Assembly (NCBI GenBank): GCA_905480235.1
Contig: CAJQPP010000166.1
Location: forward strand, 1 to 33,722
Direction of reading: 5' to 3'
Length of the DNA stretch: 33,722 nucleotides
Origin: an uncultured Pirellulaceae bacterium
GTDB taxonomy: Bacteria > Planctomycetota > Planctomycetia > Pirellulales > Pirellulaceae
The position numbers were made by a program, and so were the translations under genes. Within the stretch, counting starts at the first letter, position 1. Every line of letters begins with the position of its first letter. Under the pieces are notes generated by a model. That model saw nothing but the letters and a program-made list of their open reading frames with translations, had not been told where the DNA came from and did not search any database. Shown piece after piece: positions 1 through 8,926 of this stretch.

Positions 1-61
1 GTTTCGGATTTCGATTGCCGGAAACCTTACCACGTTTCGCGTTAAACCATTTGTTGATCAT
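1..61 (-). CDS. N-terminus of a large secreted-protein paralogue, cut by the left window edge
   Basis: An ATG at 61-59 on the minus strand opens a frame that stays open for 20 codons to the window edge. The first residues read MINKWFNAKRGKV. The complete neighbour upstream begins MIRRWFNAS, so the two share an MI-x-[KR]-WFNA start. A GAAGG sequence lies about 6-10 nt before the ATG, and a plausible promoter sits 33-61 nt upstream. The match of start peptide, the same orientation and the adjacency make a tandem paralogue the best reading. Only about 60 bases are visible, so the body of the protein, its repeats and its length are unknown. A chance short frame cannot be fully excluded, but the shared start is hard to explain otherwise. 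Confidence 0.7.
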   Translation of the reverse strand, partial: MINKWFNAKRGKVSGNRNPK

Positions 62-414
62 CGTGAGCCTTCAATGAGAACGAGGAAATGATGTATTTAT
101 CCAGCCAACAGGCCAACTTCAATCAAAGCTGGACAATATAATTCCGGATGTATGTCATGTTGTTTATGGGTTACCTACCAAGCTTCCACTTGTCAAAACG
201 GAATCGTTCAGTTCTTTAAGCAGGTGTTTGGAAGGCCATATATTAACACGGGTGTAAAACCCGTTCAATCAAACTGGGCCATCTGCGTAAGCGACAAAAG
301 CTCGGCAGTGACCGTCAAACTGAGTTAACCCTCAATCGAGCTAACCCATTGGGTGACCGAGCCGGGCCCGGTCTTCAAGTCAATGAAATCCGCTGCGTCA
401 AAAGACGCCTGACC
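62..414. other. Intergenic region between the two secreted-protein genes
   Basis: No convincing gene was seen here. It holds the downstream flank of the 1788-residue gene and the upstream region of the truncated gene. Two short inverted repeats lie just after the stop of the large gene: GCGTC/GACGC with an AAAA loop at 395-408, and a GC-rich one around 356-373 containing CCGGGCCCGG. Neither is followed by a T-run on the minus strand, so neither is a standard intrinsic terminator. Confidence 0.5.
94..122 (-). promoter_or_regulatory. Putative sigma70-type promoter for the truncated left-edge gene
   Basis: Read on the minus strand, a TTGAAG -35 box is followed by a 17-nt spacer and a TAAATA -10 box. 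This would give a leader of about 25 nt before the ATG at 61. Planctomycete promoters are poorly conserved, so this is a pattern match only. Confidence 0.35.
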
Positions 415-3400
415 TCAAAGATTAAAAATGTTGTTATCAAATGGCAGCGGTTCTCCAAGTTGATTCTCGAGGGTGTCATTACCCGTTCCAAAATCAACGT
501 AAAGGAAATCCAGCATGGCCGTTGGTGCGATCGTAAAGGTATCGTCCCCAGCTCCCATTAGAGCGGCAAACAATTGCAGGTCAGCGGTTGCCCCGTAGGT
601 CACGAAATCACTTCCAGAACCGCCTCGGTAAGTCCCATAATCCCCGAAGTAAGTCCCCAGGAAAACGACCGTATTGGAGTTGGTGCTAGACGCAAAATTA
701 ACAATCACGTCATCCACAACTGTCGTCGCTGCGTCGGTGCTGAAGAAGTTACCGGCAACCGCATTCCCACCGACCACTACCAAATTGGACGTGCTGTAAC
801 CGCCAGTCAGTTGAACTCGCTGATTGTTTAACGCGTCCGAAGACGTCGCGATATCGATGTAGGTGTAACCGTCAATCGTTGCTCCATCCGATTTGAAATT
901 GATGGCATCAACTCCGTCGGCCCCCATGTAAGTGAAGTTGCCGCCAACCGCAAAGGAATTGTTGCTGATCAACTTGGTCGCTTCATTCTCCAACACGGTA
1001 ATCATGTTGAAGTCGCTATCCACAGAAAGACCGGCATCATTTACGAACGTGTTAATGTTTCGCAGCAACATTGCCCCGGTAACATTAATGGCGTTTTCTG
1101 CAACCAGTCGATCGCTGGCATCGCGGGCATTAAAGATAAAGGTTCCATCAACATTGAGAGGTGCCGATTCGGCAGCAAACACCGTTTGCACTCCATCCGC
1201 TGCTTCAATTCTTAAGAGCCCGTTGAAGGTGTTACTGGTACCCGTGAAATTGACGGTGCGATCGCCATCGCGAAGCTGAATCACCGTGTTACCATTTCTT
1301 TCAGCGTCGAAATCTGCAATCACGTTCGTCGAAGTATTCGATTCCAGAATAAGCCGCAAGTCATTTGCTGGCGTCAATTCATTCATCGTACCAACACCGA
1401 AGCGAACGGCATTGCCCAGCCCGTTGCTGTCGATCGTAACGTTCCCCGTATCGGCGACCTGTTGAATATCAAGGTTTCCGGTCGGCAAATCGAAGAAGGC
1501 ATTGTATCCATCCAGGTCCAACAAACGGGCATTGAAATCAAACGCACCGTAATTGCTGGTGAAGGTGTCATCGCCACCACCACCAAAATCGACCCGCAAG
1601 GAATCGGTCGCAATGGCGGCTCCCGCATTCAAGGTAAACACATCGTCACCGGCACGCAGTTTGGCGTTCACAGCTGCCGGACTACCCGTGGTGCCCACCG
1701 TGACGCGGTCAACTCCATCCCCACCGGTATATTTGATATCTGTACCCGCGGGTCCCAAACCACCAAGGATCGTGGCCGTGTTGTCACCCTGCCCGGCATT
1801 GATGTCGATGTTGCCACCCACCGATGAGCTAGAATTAAACTGCACGAAATCGTTAGCGTCTCCACCGCGGTAGGTGAACTCACCCTGTATATCCATCATC
1901 GCATTATCGATAAAGCTGGACGGAGCGAAGGAGGCTAAATTATCAACTAGCACATCTCCGTCCACCACGAAGTTGCCGTCATTTTGAAAATCATTGACTC
2001 CCACCATCGTCATGTTACCCATCACGGTAACGTCATTCCCGTTGGGTGAAACAAAGTCAATGTCGCCGTCCAAATTAATGGTGGCATCCACACCGACCAT
2101 TAAAGGACCACCGAGGCCAAGATTGACGGTTTGCGAGGAAACACCGCCGCTGATTGCCAAAGAGCCACCAATGCTGTTGGAATCACCGAGGAAGTTCAAG
2201 GTCCGGAAACCATCATTGAGATTAATAGTGAGATCACCTGCCAACGGGCTATCGAGATCGATGGTTAAATCATCCCCTACAAATCCATTCAACATAGAGA
2301 AGTTGATGTTATCCACTGGACCCAACACGGTAGTATCACCACCGGCAATGACTCGGACGGCTCCGCCGGCGCCGTTGGTATCAACGGTAACCGCGCCAGT
2401 CGCACTGATTTGCTGCGTTTGCAAGGACGCTCCAGCGACACTGAAAAAGTGGTCAAATCCGTTCAAACCCAACAACTGGACGGGGAAATCGAAAGTCCCG
2501 TAATTGTTGATGAAGGTATCGTCGTTGTTACCGAAATTGATCAGCATCGAGGAGACGGAAACGCCTGCACCCAAAGTAAATTCATCGTCACCCGCACCCA
2601 ATACGGCGTCGATGCCGACCGGACTACCTATCATGCTGTAATTAAACATGTCGTCGCCACTGTCACTTCTGAGCAAAACCTCGGAACCACCGATGCTGCC
2701 GTTTAAGTTTCCAATATTAGCACCACCCTCTAACGCCAGGCGGACATCTCCCCCAATGCTGGTCGTCGCGGTTTCCGGCAAATCAACCACATCATTTTGC
2801 GAATTCCCAAAGTAAATCAATGCGCCGCCGACATTCAAACTGTTGGGGCTGGAAAATTGGGATGCGACGTTGTCGCCCGCGTTATCGATGAACAGTACTT
2901 GCCCGACAGTTAGACCCGAGTTAACGGTGAAGTCATTAACGCCGGTCATTTCCATGTTACCACCCACGGTGACGGTGTTGCCATCGTCTGAAATCGTGTC
3001 AGCGTCATTTCCTAAATCAACCAGCATGTCATTGGCCACGAACAAGGGAGCGTTGACTGCCACGGAAAAGGTTTGCTCTCCCGAACCCCCGGAAACGTCT
3101 AACATTCCAGCAATATTATTGACATCGCCCGTGAAACTAACCGTTCGTGGACCACTCCGCAAATTAAGTTCCAGGTCGCCATTAAACAAATTGTCAAAAT
3201 CGACTTCCAGAGAGGAACTACTCCCACCGAGCATATTGATTTCCAATGCCGTTACCGTCGCAATTTGGCTGGTGCTTGTGGTGGTGAAGCGGATGGCATC
3301 ACCCGTTCCATTGTTATCCACAACCACGGGGCCACGATCGGAAACCTGTGTCGAAATCAGACTCGAATTCGTAAGATCAAAGAAGTGATTAAAACCGGCC

Positions 3401-5781
3401 AAGCCAATCAATTCGGCATCAAAATCAAAAGGTCCGTAGTTATTGATAAAGACGTCGTTGTTGTCACCAAAATTGACGATGAACGGAGACGCAATGCTGG
3501 CTCCTGATAACAACGTAAACACATCGTCACCATCAAATAGCGTGGCAGTGAAACGAGCGGCATTGCCGGTCGTGCCAAACGTGACCGTATCCACCTGGTC
3601 GCCACCGCTATAGGTAATTTCGGTTCCACCGAAAAAGCCGACGATATCTGCGTTATTCTCTCCGTCACCCAAGTCAACCAAGATATTCCCGCTAAAGGAA
3701 CCCGTTGTTGCGGTCGCAAAGACGTCAAGCGTGGTCGCAGCGGTTGACTCCACACGAAGCGTGCCACCGAGGAAAGTAACCGCACCATCCAGCAAGACTG
3801 ACTGCGTTCCGCCCACCAAGTTATCACCCAATTTGACATCCACGAATTGGGTTATCGAAGTTCCTCCGGTGCCATTTAAGCGAAGCTCGTCTCGCCCGTC
3901 ACCACCGGTGTAGTTAAAGCTTCCGCCCACAAACAAGCTATCGTTGGAAGCCCAGACATTTTCAGCAACTTCTGTCAACGTGTCGACGAAAACATTGCGC
4001 CCAATAGAGACACTGCCATCGTGTTCGAATAGGTTCACGCCGCTAAAGACCAAATCTTCCGACAACATGAGGTTGTTGAAATTATCGTCAACCGTATCAA
4101 AACCTTCGCCAAGATTGACACGCAATGAAGCTGCCGCCAGTTCCGCGGTGTCCGAAAGTTGAACAAACTGGTCGCCCAAATTGGCATTGATATTAACATC
4201 GCGAAGGGGGTTGTTACTGTCCCCGATAAAATCAACGACGCGATCACCATCGTTCAAATTCAAGGTAATGAATGCAATGACGGGGTTATCCAGATCCATG
4301 GAGACCCGATTGCCCGTGTCGCTGACCATGTTAACGATGAGCGTCTCGGAATGGTTCAGTGGTGCGATTCCACCCGCGGCTGTAAAGAACTGCCAGTCAA
4401 TTCCAGTCGCCGGACCGGCATTATTGTCGATCGTGACGTCACCCGTATCGAGCAACTGGTTAGCGATCATTGTGTTGTCGCCAGCCGTGAAGAAAAAGTC
4501 AAAGTTGTGGTAATTCGTGTAATCGGCATCAAAACCGAAAAACCCCCACTGATTCACAAACGTATCGCCCAGGTCATTGCCAAAATCAATCGCCAATGTG
4601 TTCAGGTTGGTCGTCAACGTAAAGGTATCAGCGCCCGAACCCATGGACGCGATAACATTGTAGTTTTGAGCAAAGGGAAAGAAAGAATTGTTGAGGCCGT
4701 AGGTTATTTCGTCCGTCAGTCCCCCCATGTTGAATTCGGCAATCCCGCTAGATTTCGTGCTGTAACCGTTCAAGGTTATCACGTTGCCCAATTTGGAATC
4801 GCCTGCGCTGATGCTGATGTCGCCGTCAGTTTGGAAGTAGGGTCCGTCTAAAACCCACGGTAATTCAAGCGTCGTGGTGACGTTTTGAGGATCACCAAAG
4901 AATGGTATCCCTTCGCCTAAATCAATCGTTATGTCGCCGATGATGTATGTCGAATTGAGATCGACATGGTCAATATCATCGCCACCAATGTAGGTAAAAT
5001 CGCCCTCAATAATGGACCGCTCTTGATCAATCAGAGGATCTTCAATATCCACCGAGTGGAAGGTTCCGCCTTCGATCAGGAAAGATTCGGTACTTTCCAT
5101 GCTGGTGTCCATGGTCATGTTACCACCCACCCTGAGATCGGCATCCAACGGGACCGGGAACAAAAAGTCAGTGTACTGGAAACGATTAACGCCCAGCAGA
5201 TTTAAGTCGCCGCCCACCACCACGAAATTCTCGTTGTTGTAAACGGTGTCAAATCCATCGCCCAAATTAAAGGTTGATGAGCCATTGCTTTGATAAGGAA
5301 GGGGCAGACCCACAATAGGAGCCAGATTAATGAACTGGGGACCCGTCCCTGAATTGACCGTCATGTCTCCACCAACGGTATTGCCCACGCCCGGAAAATT
5401 AAAACCATCAAAGATGATGTCACGAGGACCATCACCAAGGTTGAGTTCCACGTCACCTGAATGAGAGGTGTTGATTTGGAAGTTCAACTGGTTGGCCGTA
5501 TTGGACAACATGTTGACCTCAATATTTTCCGCATCCACAAACGTCAACGAGGATGCGTTGTCCGTTACGCGAAAAGCCCCACCGACACCACTGTTATCAA
5601 TAATAACGTCACCGTCATCGACGGTTTGGTTCAGCGTCAGGGTGATTCCGTCAAAAAAGCCAGTCCAGGCAAGACAACGCTTGTCTTCCAATTGTTCAAA
5701 CTGACCAAACTTATTTTGGCCAGACTTGGCTTTTGTGCGGACATTGGTTTTTTCAGAAGCATTAAACCAACGGCGTATCAT
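415..5781 (-). CDS. Giant secreted/cell-surface protein with five long repeats
   Basis: This 1788-residue protein has no enzyme domain that I recognise. Residues 1-38 form a basic leader ending in LEDKRCLA, a motif common at the N-terminus of giant exported proteins in Planctomycetes. The rest is rich in Gly, Asp, Asn, Thr and Val, poor in Lys, and nearly free of Cys, as expected for beta-rich extracellular repeats. Five units of roughly 310-390 residues can be followed. Each has a [DG]-x-G-x-V-x-[IV]-D-x-N block near its start, an LNL-x-[DS]-G-x-R-x-[VI]-x-F block, and an NYG-x-FDF-like block near its end. The start is supported by AGGAG seven nt before the ATG. A surface, adhesion or matrix role is inference. 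Low similarity between units suggests an old internal duplication. A truncated gene with the same start peptide lies directly downstream. Confidence 0.85.
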   Translation of the reverse strand: MIRRWFNASEKTNVRTKAKSGQNKFGQFEQLEDKRCLAWTGFFDGITLTLNQTVDDGDVIIDNSGVGGAFRVTDNASSLTFVDAENIEVNMLSNTANQLNFQINTSHSGDVELNLGDGPRDIIFDGFNFPGVGNTVGGDMTVNSGTGPQFINLAPIVGLPLPYQSNGSSTFNLGDGFDTVYNNENFVVVGGDLNLLGVNRFQYTDFLFPVPLDADLRVGGNMTMDTSMESTESFLIEGGTFHSVDIEDPLIDQERSIIEGDFTYIGGDDIDHVDLNSTYIIGDITIDLGEGIPFFGDPQNVTTTLELPWVLDGPYFQTDGDISISAGDSKLGNVITLNGYSTKSSGIAEFNMGGLTDEITYGLNNSFFPFAQNYNVIASMGSGADTFTLTTNLNTLAIDFGNDLGDTFVNQWGFFGFDADYTNYHNFDFFFTAGDNTMIANQLLDTGDVTIDNNAGPATGIDWQFFTAAGGIAPLNHSETLIVNMVSDTGNRVSMDLDNPVIAFITLNLNDGDRVVDFIGDSNNPLRDVNINANLGDQFVQLSDTAELAAASLRVNLGEGFDTVDDNFNNLMLSEDLVFSGVNLFEHDGSVSIGRNVFVDTLTEVAENVWASNDSLFVGGSFNYTGGDGRDELRLNGTGGTSITQFVDVKLGDNLVGGTQSVLLDGAVTFLGGTLRVESTAATTLDVFATATTGSFSGNILVDLGDGENNADIVGFFGGTEITYSGGDQVDTVTFGTTGNAARFTATLFDGDDVFTLLSGASIASPFIVNFGDNNDVFINNYGPFDFDAELIGLAGFNHFFDLTNSSLISTQVSDRGPVVVDNNGTGDAIRFTTTSTSQIATVTALEINMLGGSSSSLEVDFDNLFNGDLELNLRSGPRTVSFTGDVNNIAGMLDVSGGSGEQTFSVAVNAPLFVANDMLVDLGNDADTISDDGNTVTVGGNMEMTGVNDFTVNSGLTVGQVLFIDNAGDNVASQFSSPNSLNVGGALIYFGNSQNDVVDLPETATTSIGGDVRLALEGGANIGNLNGSIGGSEVLLRSDSGDDMFNYSMIGSPVGIDAVLGAGDDEFTLGAGVSVSSMLINFGNNDDTFINNYGTFDFPVQLLGLNGFDHFFSVAGASLQTQQISATGAVTVDTNGAGGAVRVIAGGDTTVLGPVDNINFSMLNGFVGDDLTIDLDSPLAGDLTINLNDGFRTLNFLGDSNSIGGSLAISGGVSSQTVNLGLGGPLMVGVDATINLDGDIDFVSPNGNDVTVMGNMTMVGVNDFQNDGNFVVDGDVLVDNLASFAPSSFIDNAMMDIQGEFTYRGGDANDFVQFNSSSSVGGNIDINAGQGDNTATILGGLGPAGTDIKYTGGDGVDRVTVGTTGSPAAVNAKLRAGDDVFTLNAGAAIATDSLRVDFGGGGDDTFTSNYGAFDFNARLLDLDGYNAFFDLPTGNLDIQQVADTGNVTIDSNGLGNAVRFGVGTMNELTPANDLRLILESNTSTNVIADFDAERNGNTVIQLRDGDRTVNFTGTSNTFNGLLRIEAADGVQTVFAAESAPLNVDGTFIFNARDASDRLVAENAINVTGAMLLRNINTFVNDAGLSVDSDFNMITVLENEATKLISNNSFAVGGNFTYMGADGVDAINFKSDGATIDGYTYIDIATSSDALNNQRVQLTGGYSTSNLVVVGGNAVAGNFFSTDAATTVVDDVIVNFASSTNSNTVVFLGTYFGDYGTYRGGSGSDFVTYGATADLQLFAALMGAGDDTFTIAPTAMLDFLYVDFGTGNDTLENQLGEPLPFDNNIFNL
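418..5620 (-). repeat. Five diverged internal protein repeats inside the giant gene
   Basis: The recurring anchor block (DDGDVIIDN, DTGDVTIDN, DRGPVVVDN, ATGAVTVDT, DTGNVTIDS) is encoded near 5600, 4440, 3330, 2395 and 1445. The spacing is about 1160, 1110, 935 and 950 bases. Units 3 to 5 share the most, for example INNYGPFDF, INNYGTFDF and SNYGAFDF near each unit end. The DNA itself is well diverged, so these are protein-level repeats rather than recent copies. Confidence 0.8.
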
Positions 5782-5897
5782 AGGAAATCTCCTGCGGGCG
5801 ATAATAGATAAATCAGTGCGAGGACTGGAAAAAAGGCGGCCGGGGAAAGATAAGGCAAATAGGTAAGCGACTCTCTTTAATCCGAAAACGCAAACTC

Positions 5898-5925
5898 ATT
5901 CTATTTGAGCGGTAGGAAAACACAA
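5898..5925 (-). promoter_or_regulatory. Possible promoter for the giant secreted-protein gene
   Basis: On the minus strand TTGTGT and TAGAAT are separated by 16 nt, which would leave a leader of about 110 nt before the ATG at 5781. The -35 box is weak. Other AT-rich starts closer to the gene (TATTAT near 5800) are possible. Confidence 0.3.
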
Positions 5926-6651
5926 ACGTACACGAGCAAATACGGCAAAAGTGTTAAAGAATAATTGCCCAAGCAAAACCAATGAACCGAAGGTAAATGA
6001 GCGGCGAACCACTTCTAGGGACCGTAAAGTCGGGTGGAGCAATGGGCGAACTGCCTTCGCAATGCCGGTTTTTATCAGTTATCTATCAACAAATCGGTCG
6101 CTCAAAAGCCGAAAAACGCTCGATAATGAGCACCGCAATTTGGCTTATTTCTCGATTTACCGGCCCCGTACCGTTCTATCGCTTGAGGCACATCCGCCGC
6201 CCGCCCCAAGCAACCACAAACCACTCTTAGCGACTCGGTCGCATCTAATTTTCAAAAATTGGATATTTGAAAATCTCGCCTCGACCAAGGAGTTGGCTAA
6301 AAACCACCGTAAATTAGGCACTTTTCGTAGCTGCCTAAATTAAATGGCGAACCGCGAATTCACGCTCAATAGGTGTGCAAAGCGGACAAAAAAGCAGGGG
6401 CGAGCAGGAGCTCAAGCAATTTTTCAAGTTAAAAACCCCGCAAAATCGACGATTCCGCCCGCCGCTCGCCCCTTTCGCCGCCTAAAACGGGGCCCCCGAG
6501 GGCTAAATGCAGGAGGTGCTTGGCGTTTGGGCTGAGATTCTCACCTAGCTCCCATGTCTCTTTACCTCCGCTCCTCAAATCACCCTGTGCGAATCCAAAA
6601 ACAAAAGCTGGAGCGCCTCCCTACGTATCAAGCCGAGTCGGCCACCACCCT

Positions 6652-6683
6652 GGGACCCCAACCTCCCCGCTTGCTCGGGTCCC
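6652..6683. repeat. Inverted repeat with 7-bp perfect arms
   Basis: GGGACCC at 6652-6658 and GGGTCCC at 6677-6683 are perfect complements flanking an 18-nt loop. There is no T-run on either side, so it is not a standard terminator. Its function is unknown. Confidence 0.5.
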
Positions 6684-6831
6684 GTTTCGCATAAAAAGGA
6701 GCATCGCGGCCCCAGTATTTGTGGCTGTTTCTACGAATGGGGGAGCCCCCACCTAATGAACCCCTCATGTGTTTCATAAAAAACAGGGCATTACGCCGAC
6801 GCGGTTGCCGTTGCGAGCGTGTCGGCCAACG

Positions 6832-6847
6832 ATCGAGATGTCTCGAT
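6832..6847. promoter_or_regulatory. Palindrome that could be an operator upstream of the sulfatase gene
   Basis: ATCGAGA and TCTCGAT are perfect complements separated by TG. The site ends 22 bp upstream of the predicted -35 box of the sulfatase gene. A two-base centre suits a dimeric DNA-binding protein better than an RNA hairpin. No regulator gene is present nearby, so the operator role is inference. Confidence 0.4.
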
Positions 6848-6868
6848 GGGCGCTTTTTCAGCGGCCAT

Positions 6869-6898
6869 TTGGCAGCCACCATTTCTTTGTTCTAGAAT
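6869..6898 (+). promoter_or_regulatory. Sigma70-like promoter of the sulfatase gene
   Basis: TTGGCA at 6869-6874 and TAGAAT at 6893-6898 are separated by 18 nt. Transcription would start near 6905, giving a leader of about 40 nt that contains AGAGG just before the ATG at 6944. Confidence 0.45.
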
Positions 6899-6943
6899 AT
6901 GTGATTCAGAAATTGCGATTTGGAATCTGCCAGAGGTACCCGA

Positions 6944-8548
6944 ATGAAACGTAGCGTTGTTATTTTCTTGCTCACCGTTGCTTGTTTTCTCAACGGCAAC
7001 CTGCTGGCCGAAGAACGCCCCAACATTGTCTTTATCTTTAGCGACGATCATGCCAACCATGCGATCGGCGCGTACGAAGGGCTTTTTGCATCCGTCAATC
7101 CGACGCCGAACATAGACGCCTTGGCGGCCAAAGGGATGCTTTTCCAAAACAGTTTTTGCACGAACTCCATTTGCGGTCCCAGCCGAGCCGTCATCTTGAC
7201 GGGCTTACACAGCCACAAAAATGGTTTCCGAAAAAACGGAGACAACTTTGACGGTTCGCAGTTAACGTTTCCAAAGCTGTTGCAGAAAGCCGGCTATCGC
7301 ACTGCGATGATCGGGAAATGGCATTTAATTTCCAACCCGCAGGGATTTGACTATTGGGATATCCTTCCTGGGCAAGGCGACTACTACAACCCGATGTTCA
7401 TCTCTCAGGACAACCAAAGGTCTCGTGTGGAAGGCCACTGCACTGACATTGTGACTGATAAAGCGATTGCCTGGTTAGACCAAACCAAAACGACAGGCAA
7501 ACCTTTTGTACTAATGTGTCAACACAAAGCGCCTCATCGAACCTGGATGCCAGCCATCCGACACCTCGATCTATATGCCGATCTAGAACTGCCGGAACCC
7601 GATACACTTTTTGATGAATGGGAAGATAACGCATCGGGCGCAAAGTTTCAGCAAATGGAAATCGATCGCCATATGCATCTGAACTTTGATTTGCATCTTC
7701 CTTTACCTGCTGAATACGACGCAAAAGCCGAAAAAGGAAAGTCGTTGGACAAATCAGGTTTTCGCAACAAAAAGAACATGAACGCAACTCAATTAGCTCA
7801 ATGGGATGCGAAATGGAAAGCACGCAATGAAGCTTTTTATGCGGCAAACCTCGAAGGAAAAGACCTCGTTCGCTGGAAATTTCAGCGGTATGTGAAAAAC
7901 TATCTACGCTGCGTAAAAGGTGTCGACGAGTCGGTCGGTCGCATTACTGATTGGCTCAACGAAAACGGAATGGCGGACAACACGGTCGTCATCTACGCGT
8001 CTGATCAAGGTTTTTACTTGGGTGATCATGGATGGTACGACAAGCGTTGGATGTATGACGAGTCGAAGATGATGCCTTTAATTGTTTCTTGGCCAGGCGT
8101 CACCCAACCAGGATCGGTTAATGATGAGTTGGTACAGAATCTTGATTACGCGCCAACTTTTTTGGACATTGCGGGTGTTAAGCCGCCGCCAACGATGCAA
8201 GGACGCTCGTTAGTCCCTTTACTTGAGGGAGAAACCCCGGCGGACTGGAGAGAAAGCCTGTACTACCACTACTATGGGTACCCGGCCGTACACATGGTGC
8301 CTCGCCATTGCGGTGTGCGAACAAAAAATCACAAGCTGATGAACTTCTATCAATTTGGTGAATGGGAGTTTTATGACCTGAAGCGTGACCCTGACGAGAT
8401 ACAAAACCTGTACGGCAAGGAACCGAGCTTACCGCAAATTGAGGAACTCAAAAAAGAACTGCTTCGTCTGCAAGATCTTTATGAAGACAAAACAGATCTA
8501 CAGGAAAAACCTGCGGCCTGGAAACAACAGTTTCGCGGTGACCAATAA
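6944..8548 (+). CDS. Exported sulfatase (type I, formylglycine-dependent)
   Basis: A 534-residue member of the alkaline-phosphatase-like sulfatase family, which hydrolyses sulfate esters, often on polysaccharides. Residues 1-22 form a signal peptide ending LLA, so it acts in the periplasm or outside. RPNIVFIFSDD (25-35) supplies the two metal-binding aspartates. CGPSR begins at Cys77 and is the C-x-P-S-R motif whose cysteine is converted to formylglycine. MIGKWHL and ASDQGFYLGDHGW provide further active-site residues. A C-terminal DUF4976-like part contains LKRDPDEIQNLY. The ATG at 6944 is preferred over an in-frame TTG at 6920 because it has AGAGG upstream and places the signal peptide at the N-terminus. 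Substrate is not predictable from sequence alone; choline, iduronate and N-acetylglucosamine-6-sulfatases are all relatives. Planctomycetes carry many such genes. No polysaccharide lyase or sulfatase-maturing enzyme lies next to it. Confidence 0.92.
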   Translation: MKRSVVIFLLTVACFLNGNLLAEERPNIVFIFSDDHANHAIGAYEGLFASVNPTPNIDALAAKGMLFQNSFCTNSICGPSRAVILTGLHSHKNGFRKNGDNFDGSQLTFPKLLQKAGYRTAMIGKWHLISNPQGFDYWDILPGQGDYYNPMFISQDNQRSRVEGHCTDIVTDKAIAWLDQTKTTGKPFVLMCQHKAPHRTWMPAIRHLDLYADLELPEPDTLFDEWEDNASGAKFQQMEIDRHMHLNFDLHLPLPAEYDAKAEKGKSLDKSGFRNKKNMNATQLAQWDAKWKARNEAFYAANLEGKDLVRWKFQRYVKNYLRCVKGVDESVGRITDWLNENGMADNTVVIYASDQGFYLGDHGWYDKRWMYDESKMMPLIVSWPGVTQPGSVNDELVQNLDYAPTFLDIAGVKPPPTMQGRSLVPLLEGETPADWRESLYYHYYGYPAVHMVPRHCGVRTKNHKLMNFYQFGEWEFYDLKRDPDEIQNLYGKEPSLPQIEELKKELLRLQDLYEDKTDLQEKPAAWKQQFRGDQ

Positions 8549-8567
8549 CGTCTGATTCAAACGTTAT
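8545..8567 (+). terminator. Weak stem-loop at the sulfatase stop codon
   Basis: ATAACGT and ACGTTAT are perfect 7-bp complements with a 9-nt loop, and the TAA stop codon lies inside the left arm. No T-run follows, so this is only a possible terminator or mRNA-end stabiliser. Confidence 0.25.
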
Positions 8568-8914
8568 GACGCCCCACGAATTAAAAAATCATTTAAGTAC
8601 GGCAACAAATCAAAATATTTTTTTTGCCAAACACCATACGCTATCGCGGGAAAATTTGGGAAACGGTATCCTCCAGAACGTCTCGACAAAATTTCTCGTT
8701 GAAACCACAACAGCAAACGGCGGACCGAATTATCAAATAATTTTTGGTTGAAAATTCCTGACGCTTTCGGTCTTGTTGGGGTAGAGGAGTTAAAACGATT
8801 CCCCTATAAAATTCCTCTCGACGGGAAAGTCGGAAAGGTTTGGAATTAATCAAACTTTTCAGTGGCATCTTGTCGAAATAAAAAAGGTCTGGTCATCGCT
8901 TGCGATTTCCGGAC
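8568..8914. other. Intergenic region after the sulfatase gene
   Basis: The region is AT-rich with runs of A and T. No gene was recognised. A short inverted repeat AGAGGA/TCCTCT lies at 8783-8818. The right end leads into the promoter of the structured RNA. Confidence 0.5.
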
Positions 8915-8920
8915 TACAAT
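8890..8920 (+). promoter_or_regulatory. Possible promoter of the structured RNA before aroB
   Basis: A good -10 box, TACAAT, lies at 8915-8920. The -35 region is weak (TGGTCA at 8890-8895 with a 19-nt spacer, or a one-base shift with 18). Transcription would start near 8927, about nine bases before the first pairing base of the closing stem. Confidence 0.35.
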
Positions 8921-8926
8921 AGATTT

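Larger units (their letters stand above)
5782..6943. other. Long gene-free block between divergent genes
   Basis: About 1.16 kb separates the giant gene from the sulfatase gene. Open frames here have no recognisable domains, poor starts and biased composition, so I do not call them. The left half (5782-6430) is AT-rich and appears featureless apart from the possible promoter. The right half (6430-6900) is GC-rich and carries several inverted repeats: GGGACCC/GGGTCCC at 6652-6683, GGGG/CCCC at 6739-6750, GCCGAC/GTCGGC at 6795-6826, and a 16-bp near-perfect palindrome at 6832-6847. A promoter for the sulfatase gene follows. The hairpins could belong to an unannotated RNA or to regulatory sites. 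Confidence 0.5.

Noticed and set aside
356..408. GC-rich hairpins after the giant gene as an intrinsic terminator
   Set aside because: The stems are short and no T-run follows on the minus strand; kept only as a note in the intergenic entry.
1383..1628. Open frames antisense to and out of frame with the giant gene (for example 1462-1827, 2843-3388, 4159-4851)
   Set aside because: All lie within the long coding region, share its repeat composition and show no independent start signals or domains.
5951..6343. Open frame of 130 codons in the gap before the sulfatase gene
   Set aside because: No domain, no ribosome-binding site and irregular composition; it lies in a region with several overlapping short frames, as expected by chance.
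6628..6882. Minus-strand frame of 84 codons in the inverted-repeat block
   Set aside because: Arg/Pro/Gly-rich product with no recognisable motif, overlapping the sulfatase promoter.
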